Origin: Streptomyces sp. NBC_01551
Lineage (GTDB): Bacteria > Actinomycetota > Actinomycetes > Streptomycetales > Streptomycetaceae
Length of the DNA: 64,000 bases
Reading direction: 5' to 3'
Assembly: GCF_026339935.1 (NCBI RefSeq)
Contig: NZ_JAPEPX010000001.1
Location: forward strand, 2,214,501-2,278,500
The notes under the pieces were generated by a model. That model saw nothing but the letters and a program-made list of their open reading frames with translations. It was not told the DNA's origin and made no database searches. This document shows, piece by piece, positions 18,381 through 27,599 of the stretch. The number at the start of each line of letters is the position of its first letter. Position 1 is the first letter of the stretch. The position numbers and the translations under genes were made by a program.

Positions 18381-18406
18381 TGACGTTCAATCAGAACTGA
18401 ACGTCA
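18381..18406 (-). terminator. Hairpin at the end of the LPMO gene, with 13-bp tandem duplication
   Basis: TGACGTTCA/TGAACGTCA, 9-bp stem that includes the LPMO stop codon. The 13-mer TCAGAACTGAACG is present twice in tandem (18391-18416), so the last LPMO codons and the stop are duplicated. Confidence 0.7.
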
Positions 18407-19021
18407 GAACTGAACGTCGGAGCAGGCGTAGAAGGCCATGGGGGTGTCGTTGACGGTCCAGACGGCGAGGATCATGTGCCGGCCGGTCTTGCCGCTGGGC
18501 ATGATGCCCTGGTGGACGGTCGTCATGTCGGGGCGGGCGCCGTTGTAGGTGACCGTGAGGAAGGGCTGCGGGTCGAGGGCGGAGCGGGTGAGCGGCCTGG
18601 TGGGGTCCCAGCCGTTCTTGGTGACGTAGTACTTGAAGTCGGTGGTGGAGTGGTTGGCGGTGAACTGCCAGCGGAAGCCGTAGTTCTGCCCGCTGGTGAC
18701 CTTGGTGGTGGGCCAGGTGCCGCCGCGCGGGTCGTCGAGCTGGGCGAACTCGCTGTGCCCGCCGGAACATATGGTGCCGTCGGCGGGGCCTTGGGCCGGG
18801 AAGCCCTTGAAGCCCTCGACGCTCTGCGGCTCCCACTGGATGGGGCCGCAGTCGAGGACGGTCTTGTTGGCGCAGAGCTTCTGGCGGCTGATGGGGGTGT
18901 CGGTGTAGCCGTGGCTGCTGGCGCTGGGGGCGCCGAGGAGGCTCACGCCGGCGACGATGCTGACGCCGAGGGCGGCGACGCCGGCGCGGCGGGAAATTCT
19001 GGGCATGCGGACGGTACGCAT
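18404..19021 (-). CDS. AA10 lytic polysaccharide monooxygenase (chitin-binding protein)
   Basis: 205 residues. Signal peptide 1-36 ends APSASS, which makes His37 (HGYTDTPISRQ) the mature N-terminus and first copper ligand of the histidine brace; the second His is in FTANHSTTDFKYY, and the axial aromatic is in MAFYACSDVQF. These secreted copper enzymes cleave crystalline chitin or cellulose oxidatively and boost hydrolases such as the GH18 enzyme nearby. AGGAG precedes the ATG at 19021. Two GTCTAGACC boxes lie 60-115 bases upstream, as expected for a chitin-regulated gene. Single domain, no CBM. Confidence 0.95.
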   Translation of the reverse strand: MRTVRMPRISRRAGVAALGVSIVAGVSLLGAPSASSHGYTDTPISRQKLCANKTVLDCGPIQWEPQSVEGFKGFPAQGPADGTICSGGHSEFAQLDDPRGGTWPTTKVTSGQNYGFRWQFTANHSTTDFKYYVTKNGWDPTRPLTRSALDPQPFLTVTYNGARPDMTTVHQGIMPSGKTGRHMILAVWTVNDTPMAFYACSDVQF

Positions 19022-19081
19022 GGTGCTCCTTGGGCGTGGGGGGAGTGCGACTGGCGCGTGCGCACGCATGGGGATGAGTGC

Positions 19082-19136
19082 CAGGTCTAGACCAAGTCCC
19101 ACAGTATTGACGGGAGTTGGCCGTGTCTAGACCAAT
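19082..19136. promoter_or_regulatory. Two DasR-type boxes upstream of the LPMO gene
   Basis: GGTCTAGACCA at 19084-19094 and TGTCTAGACCA at 19124-19134, 40 bases apart (about four helical turns). Confidence 0.8.
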
Positions 19137-19237
19137 GCGGGAACGGGTGGTCCGGTCGATTCCGGCCACCCGTTCCGTGTGCGTCGTGTCCGCGGTCGCG
19201 GTCCGCTTCCCCGCCGCTTCCCCTGCCGCTTCCCCTG

Positions 19238-21937
19238 CTACTCCGCCCGGCCCGTGTAGAAGGCGACGGTGAGGTCCTTCACCAGGGCCTTGCGCTCGTA
19301 GTCGTCCAGCTCCACGAGCCCGCGCGAGGTCAGCCGGTGGACGGTGTCGTCGACCGCGTCCACGACCGAGGTCAGCACGGTGTCACGGTGCTTGGCGTCG
19401 ATCGCCGCGACCCGGCGGCGGCGCATGGCCTCCGCGACCTCGGGGGCGTACTCGATCCGGATCGGCTGGGCCGAGTACACCTCGATCCCGACCGCCTCCG
19501 TCTCGGCGGCCAGCATCCTGGTCAGCGCGTCGCCGACGGCCTCGGCGTCGCGCAGGGTCGGGGCGTCCTCGTGGAAGGCGTCGGCCGGGAGCTGCGAGAG
19601 CACGCGGGCCATGGCCGATTCCACCTGTTCGGCGAGGTACTCGGTGTGGTCCTCGACGGCGAGGGTGGCGCGGGCGGTGTCCTTGACCTGCCAGACGACC
19701 TGGACGACGACCTGGAGGGCGAGGCCGCCGGAGTCCACGGCGGGCATGGGGTCGCTGCGCCAGTGGCGCAGGCGGACGTCGACGCGGCGGCGCAGCAGGA
19801 GGGGGCTGACCCAGGTGAGCCCGGTACGCCGGACCGTGCCGCGGTAGCGGCCGAAGAGGGTGAGCACCCAGGCGTGGCCGGCCCGGGCGCGGCCGAGACC
19901 GCCGAGGGCGACGAGCGCGACGACCCCGAGGAAGGCGAGCGGGGGCCAGTGCGTGGCCCGGAGCCCGTGGTAGGCGCGGGGGGTGGCCCCGAAGGCGGCG
20001 ACGACGACGGCGGGGACGACGCCGGCCCGCCAGAGCACGGCCGCGCAGCCGGTGAGGGCGAGAGCGCCGACGAGCACGGCGGCCCAGCCGGGCAGGACGG
20101 GCCCGCGGTGCTCGCGGAGCCGGTCGTCGCCGCGGGGGACGCGCCGGCCGGGCGCCGCGGGGGTACGGCGGGGGGCCGCGCTCGCCGGGGCCGGGGCCGC
20201 CGGGGGGTTGGGGTGCGCGCGGAACGGGAGCCGCACGGGCACCTCCGTCACGCCGGACCCCCGCCGGGGGCCGCCGGCCCGGAGCCGGGAGCGCTGACCG
20301 TCGTCTTCCGCGTCCTCCCGCTCCCGGATCCCCCGGGCCACGGCCCGCGCGACGAGCTCGGCGACGCCGGGCCCCTCCTGGGGGTGCGGGATCTCCACCG
20401 CCGCGGGCTCGGGGTCGTCCCCGGCCGGGGCGTGCACCGGCTCCGGCTCGGCCTCGGGATCGACCCGCGCCGCCGGTACGTCGCTTCGCGCCGGGCCGCC
20501 GTACCACCCGTACGGCACGCCGGTCCGGGTATGCGGCACCCCCGCGGCCACCTCGCCCTCGGGGCCGTCCCCGTCACCGGGACCTTCGGGCTCGCCACCC
20601 GACGCCGACTCCGCCGGGACCGGCGGAACGCCACCTTCGCTCCCCTGCCCCGGCCACCCGGCCTCCGCCGCCAGACCGGGCCCACGCCCGGCCGCGGCCA
20701 CGAGGGCGGGCTCCTCGCCCCAGCCCCCGGACACACCACCCGGCGCCGACCGCCCGCACCCGGCCGGGTGGGCCGGGGCCTCGCCCCGGGGTTCCGGCGA
20801 GACGCCGACCTCCGCCCACCGCCCGGGGCGGGCCTCCGCCCGTGGGTCAAGGCCCAGCTCCGGCGCGGCCACCGGAACCGGGGCCTCACCCCGGGCCTCC
20901 GGCGACCCGTCGGCTCCGGACCACCGCCCCGGACGCGCGGCCATGCCATCGGCCTCCGCCGGGCGACCGTGCCCCGCCAGAGGGGCCGGAACCTCGCCCC
21001 GGGGTTCCGGCGGACCACCGGCTTCGGACCACCGCGCAGGGCGGGCGGCCATGCCGTCGGCCTCTGCCTGCCACGCCACGGGGGCCGCGACCGGCCGCGC
21101 TGAGCGGGGTGCCGGGGCTTCGGTCGCCGCCACGGGCGGCAGTACGGCGTCCGCCCACCGCCCGGGGCGGACCTCCGCCCGGTGGTCAAGGCCGGGCTCC
21201 GGCGCGGCCACGGGGGCCGTTGCCTCGCCCCGGGCTTCCGGCGGACCACCGGCTGCGGACCACCGCCCCGGGCGTACGGCCAAGCCGTCGGGCTCCGCCG
21301 ACCGACCGTGCCCCGCCACGGGGGCCGGGACCTCGGCCCGGCCTTCCGGCGGACCACCGGCTTCGGGCCACAGGCCCGGGCGGGGCGACGGGGTCGGGGC
21401 CTCGCCGCGGGGTTCCGGCGCCGACGGCAGCGGCTGGGCGTCGGCCTCCGCCCGCTCGGATCGCAGGGCGGTGTCCGGCCAAGTGGCGACGGGGCCGGAC
21501 TTCGGCCCGGTCGGGGCCTCGACCGCCGCCAGCGGCGGAACGCCGGCCTGGTCCCACTGGCCCGGGCGGAGTGCAGAGGCCTCGGTCCGGACTTCCGGTG
21601 TGCCGGCTGTCGTGACCCCCTCCCTGCTCCCCGGGCGGGGCGATGTGGCGAACGCTTCGGACCGGGGTTCCGGTGCGCCGGCCGTCGGGCGCGGCGCGGC
21701 GCCGGCCGCCGTCGGCGGGAGAACGCCGGCCTCCTCCCACCGGCCCGGGCGGGGCGACGGGGCGACGGCTTCGGGCCCGGAGTCCGGGGCACCGGCCGCG
21801 GGGAGCGGCGCGGCGTCGGCCTGGTCCCGGCGGGCCGGGCGGGGGACCTCCTGCCAGCGGCCCGGGCGGGGGCGGTGGAGTTGGGCGGTGCCCGTCGCGT
21901 ACGTGGTGCGGGTGGGGTACATGGTTGCCTCCGTCAT
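19238..21937 (-). CDS. SPFH/Band-7 membrane protein with long RPGRW-repeat N-terminal region
   Basis: 899 residues. The first ~530 are low complexity, acidic and Pro/Ala-rich, with about ten degenerate RPGxWxxAG units (RPGRWEEAG, RPGQWDQAG, RPGLWPEAG, RPGRWADAV). Two membrane spans follow (WAAVLVGALALTGCAAVLWR; WPPLAFLGVVALVALGG), then a Band-7 domain (VWQVKDTARATLAVEDHTEY; IEVYSAQPIRIEYAPEVAEAM). SPFH proteins scaffold membrane microdomains. The ATG at 21937 overlaps the upstream amidase stop by 4 bases, so the two are coupled. Usual SPFH proteins are 250-400 residues; the repeat region is an addition. Confidence 0.8.
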   Translation of the reverse strand: MTEATMYPTRTTYATGTAQLHRPRPGRWQEVPRPARRDQADAAPLPAAGAPDSGPEAVAPSPRPGRWEEAGVLPPTAAGAAPRPTAGAPEPRSEAFATSPRPGSREGVTTAGTPEVRTEASALRPGQWDQAGVPPLAAVEAPTGPKSGPVATWPDTALRSERAEADAQPLPSAPEPRGEAPTPSPRPGLWPEAGGPPEGRAEVPAPVAGHGRSAEPDGLAVRPGRWSAAGGPPEARGEATAPVAAPEPGLDHRAEVRPGRWADAVLPPVAATEAPAPRSARPVAAPVAWQAEADGMAARPARWSEAGGPPEPRGEVPAPLAGHGRPAEADGMAARPGRWSGADGSPEARGEAPVPVAAPELGLDPRAEARPGRWAEVGVSPEPRGEAPAHPAGCGRSAPGGVSGGWGEEPALVAAAGRGPGLAAEAGWPGQGSEGGVPPVPAESASGGEPEGPGDGDGPEGEVAAGVPHTRTGVPYGWYGGPARSDVPAARVDPEAEPEPVHAPAGDDPEPAAVEIPHPQEGPGVAELVARAVARGIREREDAEDDGQRSRLRAGGPRRGSGVTEVPVRLPFRAHPNPPAAPAPASAAPRRTPAAPGRRVPRGDDRLREHRGPVLPGWAAVLVGALALTGCAAVLWRAGVVPAVVVAAFGATPRAYHGLRATHWPPLAFLGVVALVALGGLGRARAGHAWVLTLFGRYRGTVRRTGLTWVSPLLLRRRVDVRLRHWRSDPMPAVDSGGLALQVVVQVVWQVKDTARATLAVEDHTEYLAEQVESAMARVLSQLPADAFHEDAPTLRDAEAVGDALTRMLAAETEAVGIEVYSAQPIRIEYAPEVAEAMRRRRVAAIDAKHRDTVLTSVVDAVDDTVHRLTSRGLVELDDYERKALVKDLTVAFYTGRAE

Positions 21938-23298
21938 GCGAACAGCCGCCGCCAGGTTTCCGGGCCCGGGTAACCGTCGGCCTCGGCGCCGCGCCAGCCC
22001 TGGGCGCGCTGGAACGCCTCGACGGCACGGCGGTCGGCCTCGGTCCAGCGGGGCCCCGTCCCGGACGTGTAGTACTTGCCGAAGCCCTTCTTCACGAGCT
22101 GCCAGCCGAGCGCGGCCACCGCCGCGTGGGACGCGCCCGGGCGGAAGAGCGCCGCGCCCGGGTAGGCCCGTACCCCGCCCGGACCGGCCGCGCCCCCGAC
22201 CGTCGGCCGGATGTCGTTGCCCGTCTTCTCCACCAGCAGCCGCCAGGTGTGCGCGCCCGGGATCCCGTCCGCGTCCGCGCCCGTCCAGCCCTGCGCCTGT
22301 TGGAACGCCTGCGTGGCCAGCTTGTCCGCGTCGCTCCACTTCGAGCTCGCGCCCTTGGGGTAGAAGCGCCGCCCGCCCCGGTCGATCAGCATGTTGCCGA
22401 GCTGCTTGACGTACTCGTTGTCCGCGCCCGGCCCGAACTTCGCGACGCCCGGGAACACCGTCGAGGTGCCCGGCTTGGCGCCGCCGGCCGGGTCGTCGGG
22501 AACGATGCCGCCCGTCACCCCGTTGAACCGGTACGGGAGGTACTTCGTCGAGTTGGTCCAGTACCCGTACGGCGTAGCCAGCTTTCGGGTGTACGGCCGG
22601 GTCTGCTCGTAGGCGATGTAGTGCGTCTGCGTCTCGTCGGCCCAGCCGCCGAAGATGACGACGTGCGAGCCGTTGGTGGGGTCCGAGGGGTTGTGGAACA
22701 GCAGCATGTCCCCCGGCAGCAGCTCCGCCTTCGTGATCTTGGTGGCGAACTTGTCGAGGCTGCCGGTCCACTCGTTGGAACCAAGGTTCCAGACCATCGA
22801 GACGTAGCCCGAGCAGTCCTGCCGGTAGCCGTCCGACCAGTACTCGGACATGCTGTACGGGACCTCCGCGTCCAGCCACAGCTTGGCCCGGTTGATCATC
22901 GTCGCCCGGTCGATCCGCTTCACGGCGGAGGGCGCTCCGGGCGCGCCGCCCGGTTTGCCCTTCGGCCCGTGCAGCGGGGCCCGGCCGCCCTGCGGGGTGT
23001 CGGCGCCGTCCCGCTTCACCGGGCCGGGACCCGGCACCGGGTTCGCGGTGGCGAGGGCGACACTGCCGCCCCCGCTGAGGACGACACCGGCCGCGGTGGC
23101 GAGCACCAGTGCCCGGCGGGCGCCGCGCGCGGCCGGGTGGCCGCCGTCCCGGAGCGGTATGGCCCGCGCGCGGGCGAGGGCGCGACGGCGCTGCGTACAC
23201 CCCAGGCACACGCAGTCGCCCGCGGGCTCGTACTCCTGGAAGGCCGGCATCGACATCGGCGTCGGCATCTGCACATGCGTCGGAGGCTGCATCGTCAT
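21934..23298 (-). CDS. Membrane-anchored peptidoglycan-binding, amidase-like (NlpC/P60/CHAP-type) protein
   Basis: 454 residues from the ATG at 23298 (an ATG at 23328 is also possible; neither has a strong RBS). It starts with EYEPAGDCVCLGCTQRRR, a Cys-rich motif before one membrane segment (LVLATAAGVVLSGGGSVALA). The catalytic-type domain shows YRQDCSGYVSMVW (Cys) and GSHVVIFGGW (His), as in NlpC/P60 hydrolases. Two C-terminal peptidoglycan-binding repeats follow, each with FQxAQGWxGxxADGxPGxxTWR. It probably cleaves or remodels cell wall, coupled to the SPFH protein downstream. Confidence 0.75.
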   Translation of the reverse strand: MTMQPPTHVQMPTPMSMPAFQEYEPAGDCVCLGCTQRRRALARARAIPLRDGGHPAARGARRALVLATAAGVVLSGGGSVALATANPVPGPGPVKRDGADTPQGGRAPLHGPKGKPGGAPGAPSAVKRIDRATMINRAKLWLDAEVPYSMSEYWSDGYRQDCSGYVSMVWNLGSNEWTGSLDKFATKITKAELLPGDMLLFHNPSDPTNGSHVVIFGGWADETQTHYIAYEQTRPYTRKLATPYGYWTNSTKYLPYRFNGVTGGIVPDDPAGGAKPGTSTVFPGVAKFGPGADNEYVKQLGNMLIDRGGRRFYPKGASSKWSDADKLATQAFQQAQGWTGADADGIPGAHTWRLLVEKTGNDIRPTVGGAAGPGGVRAYPGAALFRPGASHAAVAALGWQLVKKGFGKYYTSGTGPRWTEADRRAVEAFQRAQGWRGAEADGYPGPETWRRLFA

Positions 23299-23482
23299 GC
23301 GGTTCCGTCCACTCCCCTGCTCGTCCATTGATCGGCCCGCACGAATCTGGCGGGGCATCAGATTCAGTGCGGCCAGACATATCGTGCACGATAATCCCCT
23401 CAAACGTGGGTTAATCGGACAAGGCGGGCGTGGCTGGTCACGAACACCTCCGCAGGTGGGGTAGAGTTTTCTCTGTCAGCAG

Positions 23483-23556
23483 GCGCCGCTAGCTCAGTTG
23501 GTTAGAGCAGCTGACTCTTAATCAGCGGGTCCGGGGTTCGAGTCCCTGGCGGCGCA
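23483..23556 (+). tRNA. tRNA-Lys (anticodon CTT), copy 3
   Basis: 74 nt, identical to copies 1 and 2. The flanks resemble copy 2 upstream and copy 1 downstream (CAGACGGA...). Confidence 0.98.
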
Positions 23557-23565
23557 CAGACGGAG

Positions 23566-23599
23566 GAAGCCCCTCGCAGCGAAAGCTGCGAGGGGCTTC
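23566..23599 (+). terminator. Terminator after tRNA-Lys copy 3
   Basis: 15-bp stem GAAGCCCCTCGCAGC with GAAA loop; close relative of the terminator after copy 1. Also faces the convergent sortase gene. Confidence 0.9.
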
Positions 23600-23624
23600 T
23601 TCGTTTCACCGTACGGACCACGGC

Positions 23625-24305
23625 CTACACCACGGTCCCCGCCCCGGCTTTCTCCCCCGTCAGGTACGCCGACACCACCACGTTCGCCGAGTACTGCTTG
23701 GCCGTCTTGTCGTACGTTCCGCCGCAGGTCACCAGCCGCAGCTCGGCCCGGCCCGGCACCTTCGGCCCGTACGCCTTGTGGGGGTCGAAGCCCGCGCGCT
23801 CGTAGACCTGGACGTCCTCGATGGTGAACTCGGCGATGGTCCCGTCCGCGCGCACCACCCGCACGGTGTCCCCCTGTCTGGCCGAGCTCAGGCCGTAGAA
23901 GACGGCCGGCTTCGATGCGGTGTCGACATGGCCGACGAGCAGCGCGGTCCCGGCCGTGCCCGGCTGGGCTCCGCCGCCCCACCAGCCCACCGTGCCCGGA
24001 CGGTCATACGGGGGCGGGTCGATCGCGCCGTCTTTGTCCAGACCCCGGGAGATCACCGGGGCCTGGACGCCTATGGAGGGCACGTCGACCCGCGCGGGCA
24101 GGGCCGCGCCGAGCGGGGCGTGCGCGGCGGGCAGCGGCACGCCGGGCGCGCCGGCGACCGCGCCGCCGGGCAGGCCGGGGACCTGGGCGGGGACCCCGGT
24201 GATCTCCCGGCCCCACAGCCACAGGCCCAGCACCAGCACGGACCAGGCGGCGAAGGTCAGCAGCTTCGCGCCGCCGCTGGACTTCGGCTCGTCCGAGGCC
24301 GTCAC
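23625..24305 (-). CDS. Class F sortase
   Basis: 226 residues. One N-terminal membrane anchor (LLTFAAWSVLVLGLWLWG) and an extracellular sortase barrel with catalytic His in LLVGHVDTA and Cys in LRLVTCGGTYD; a positive residue is expected late but not obvious. Class F enzymes are the dispersed actinobacterial sortases with LPxTG-like substrates. It starts 10 bases after the upstream gene, whose product ends in LPHTL plus a hydrophobic span and RRRR tail, a likely dedicated substrate. Confidence 0.88.
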   Translation of the reverse strand: MTASDEPKSSGGAKLLTFAAWSVLVLGLWLWGREITGVPAQVPGLPGGAVAGAPGVPLPAAHAPLGAALPARVDVPSIGVQAPVISRGLDKDGAIDPPPYDRPGTVGWWGGGAQPGTAGTALLVGHVDTASKPAVFYGLSSARQGDTVRVVRADGTIAEFTIEDVQVYERAGFDPHKAYGPKVPGRAELRLVTCGGTYDKTAKQYSANVVVSAYLTGEKAGAGTVV

Positions 24306-24315
24306 CGGCCGGCCC

Positions 24316-24933
24316 TCACTCGCCGCTGCGGCGCCGGCGCAGGGTCAGCGCCCTGCCCGCGACCGCGAGCGTGGCCGCGGCGGCGAGGACCGCGCCGATC
24401 AGCGTGTGCGGCAGGCCCGGGCCGTCGTCGCCGTGGTGCTTCTTCTCGGCCGCCGCGTCCGCCATCCGGTCCGGCTGCGCGGCGAGCTCCGCGGCCATCC
24501 CGCCGCCGCCCGCGTGGACCGGCCAGACGGGGGTGTGGTGCGGGTAGGGCTTGGACGGCTCTTGGCGGTGGTGGCTGATCTGGATCGAGCCGCGCACCGC
24601 CCCTTCCTTGCCGTCGCACTTGATCCGGATGTCGTGCCATCCCGGTTCGGCACGGGAGCTGATCAGGGCGTCGCCCGTCAGACCGCGGCCGCCGTCACGG
24701 CCCGACAGGTCGACGTCCGCCACGAAGACGGCGGACTTGGCCGACGCCCAGTGGCCGTTGCAGCCCTGGACGCGCAGCGTGACCCGCGCCCCCGGCTCCG
24801 CCGGGTTCGGGTCTGCCGAGACACTGCCGCGGTCGTCGTCGCCCGCGAGGGCGGCGGGCGCGGTCGCGGCGGAGACGGCCGTCAAGGCGACGGCCACCCC
24901 GGCGGTACGGAGAGCGATGACAGCACTGCGCAT
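24316..24933 (-). CDS. Secreted protein with LPHTL sorting-like signal, probable class F sortase substrate
   Basis: 205 residues; family not recognised. A signal peptide (VALTAVSAATAPAALA) is followed by a beta-rich Ig-like region (PAEPGARVTLRVQGCNG; PGWHDIRIKCDG) with two Cys, a His/Pro-rich linker, then GLPHTLIGAVLAAAATLAVAG and RRRR. The last part has the order of a cell-wall sorting signal (LPxT, hydrophobic, basic) with Leu instead of Gly. The ATG at 24933 is preceded by GGAGG, and that RBS lies in a hairpin. Co-transcribed with the sortase. Confidence 0.78.
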   Translation of the reverse strand: MRSAVIALRTAGVAVALTAVSAATAPAALAGDDDRGSVSADPNPAEPGARVTLRVQGCNGHWASAKSAVFVADVDLSGRDGGRGLTGDALISSRAEPGWHDIRIKCDGKEGAVRGSIQISHHRQEPSKPYPHHTPVWPVHAGGGGMAAELAAQPDRMADAAAEKKHHGDDGPGLPHTLIGAVLAAAATLAVAGRALTLRRRRSGE

Positions 24934-24939
24934 GGTGGA

Positions 24940-24956
24940 CCTCCTCAACAAGGAGG
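24940..24956 (-). promoter_or_regulatory. Hairpin that would hide the ribosome binding site
   Basis: On the transcript CCUCCU-UGUUG-AGGAGG, a 6-bp perfect stem (7 with the flanking A-U), whose 3' arm is the Shine-Dalgarno 6 bases before the ATG of the LPHTL gene. It could limit translation. Confidence 0.5.
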
Positions 24957-24967
24957 TTCACGTGCGA

Positions 24968-24995
24968 GGCGCCGCTCCGCATCCGGAGCGGCGCC
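24968..24995 (-). terminator. Terminator of the HAD gene
   Basis: GGCGCCGCTCCG-CATC-CGGAGCGGCGCC, 12-bp perfect stem just downstream of the HAD-IIA gene. Confidence 0.85.
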
Positions 24996-25027
24996 CGCTT
25001 GGCCCGTACGTGTCAGACCAGGCCGGG

Positions 25028-25807
25028 TCAGACCAGGTCGACCAGGTCCGCGATCGAGTTCACCGTCTTGGTCGGCCGGTACGGGAACTTCTCGGTGTCG
25101 GCGAGCGTGGTCAGGCCGGTCAGCACGAGGAAGGTCTGCATGCCCGCCTCCAGTCCGGCCAGGACATCGGTGTCCATCCGGTCGCCGATCATCGCGCTGC
25201 TCTCGGAGTGCGCGCCGATGGCGTTCAGTCCGGTCCGCATCATCAGCGGGTTGGGCTTGCCGGCGAAGTACGGCTGCTTGCCGGTCGCCTTGGTGATCAG
25301 CGCGGCGACGGCGCCGGTGGCCGGGAGCGGACCCTCGGTGGAGGGGCCGGTCTCGTCGGGGTTGGTGCAGATGAAGCGGGCGCCCCCGTTGATCAGGCGG
25401 ACCGCCTTCGTCATCGCCTCGAAGCTGTACGTTCGGGTCTCGCCCAGGACCACGTAGTCGGGCTCGTGGTCGGTCAGGATGTAGCCGATGTCGTGCAGGG
25501 CGGTGGTCAGTCCGGCCTCGCCGATGACGTACGCGGTGCCGCCCGGGCGCTGGTCGTCGAGGAACTTGGCGGTGGCGAGCGCCGAGGTCCAGATGTTCTC
25601 GACGGGGACGTCCAGGCCCATGCGGTGGAGGCGGGCCTGGAGGTCGCGCGGGGTGTAGATGGAGTTGTTGGTCAGCACCAGGAAGGGCTTGCCGGACTCG
25701 CGCAGCCGCTTGATGAAGGCATCGGCGCCGGGGATGGGCGTGCCCTCGTGGATGAGGACCCCGTCCATGTCGGTGAGCCAGGATTCGATCGGCTTGCGCT
25801 CTGCCAC
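25028..25807 (-). CDS. HAD-IIA family phosphatase (NagD-like)
   Basis: 259 residues from the GTG at 25807. HAD motifs: DMDGVLIHEG (nucleophile Asp and acid Asp), LVLTNNS (motif II), PYFAGKPNPLM (Lys) and MIGDRMDTDVLAGLEAGM (motif IV). The IIA cap lies between motifs II and III. Family members dephosphorylate nucleotides, sugar phosphates or glycerol phosphate; the substrate here is unknown. It is the last gene downstream of the phosphonate-linked phosphodiesterase, 120 bases away, and could share its transcript. Confidence 0.88.
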   Translation of the reverse strand: MAERKPIESWLTDMDGVLIHEGTPIPGADAFIKRLRESGKPFLVLTNNSIYTPRDLQARLHRMGLDVPVENIWTSALATAKFLDDQRPGGTAYVIGEAGLTTALHDIGYILTDHEPDYVVLGETRTYSFEAMTKAVRLINGGARFICTNPDETGPSTEGPLPATGAVAALITKATGKQPYFAGKPNPLMMRTGLNAIGAHSESSAMIGDRMDTDVLAGLEAGMQTFLVLTGLTTLADTEKFPYRPTKTVNSIADLVDLV

Positions 25808-25927
25808 TGGATTGTTCTCCGCTCTCGGTGGCCGTACCTCTGACCTGTGACCCGTGGTCTCGACCACCCTATCGGGGCCGGGCCGCGGACGCCGAGGGCG
25901 TCCACGGCCCGGACCGCGCGGGGTCGA

Positions 25928-27466
<1,539 letters not shown>

Positions 27467-27514
27467 GTACTCCTCCGGGAGTAATCGTGGGAATGCGCGA
27501 GTGGACATGCGCCG

Positions 27515-27555
27515 GGTCCGGACCGAAGGTGCGATCTTCGGTCCAGACCCGTTAC
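27515..27555. promoter_or_regulatory. Two GntR-type boxes upstream of the secreted phosphodiesterase gene
   Basis: GGTCCGGACC (27515-27524) and GGTCCAGACC (27540-27549), 25 bases apart. The second continues as AGACCCGTTAC, identical over 11 bases to the box before the oxidase gene (33538-33548). Confidence 0.65.
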
Positions 27556-27569
27556 GCAAGCGTCACTAT

Positions 27570-27589
27570 TGCGGCCACGAGTGGCCGCA
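27570..27589 (-). terminator. Terminator of the phosphonate import operon
   Basis: TGCGGCCAC-GA-GTGGCCGCA hairpin (9-bp stem), 11 bases past the substrate-binding protein stop and before the next promoter. Confidence 0.75.
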
Positions 27590-27599
27590 GGGTTAAGCG

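Noticed and set aside
20248..21792. Other-frame open readings across the RPGxW-repeat region of the SPFH gene
   Set aside because: All are Pro/Arg/Gly-rich reflections of the repeat; only the frame that continues into the membrane spans and Band-7 domain makes sense.
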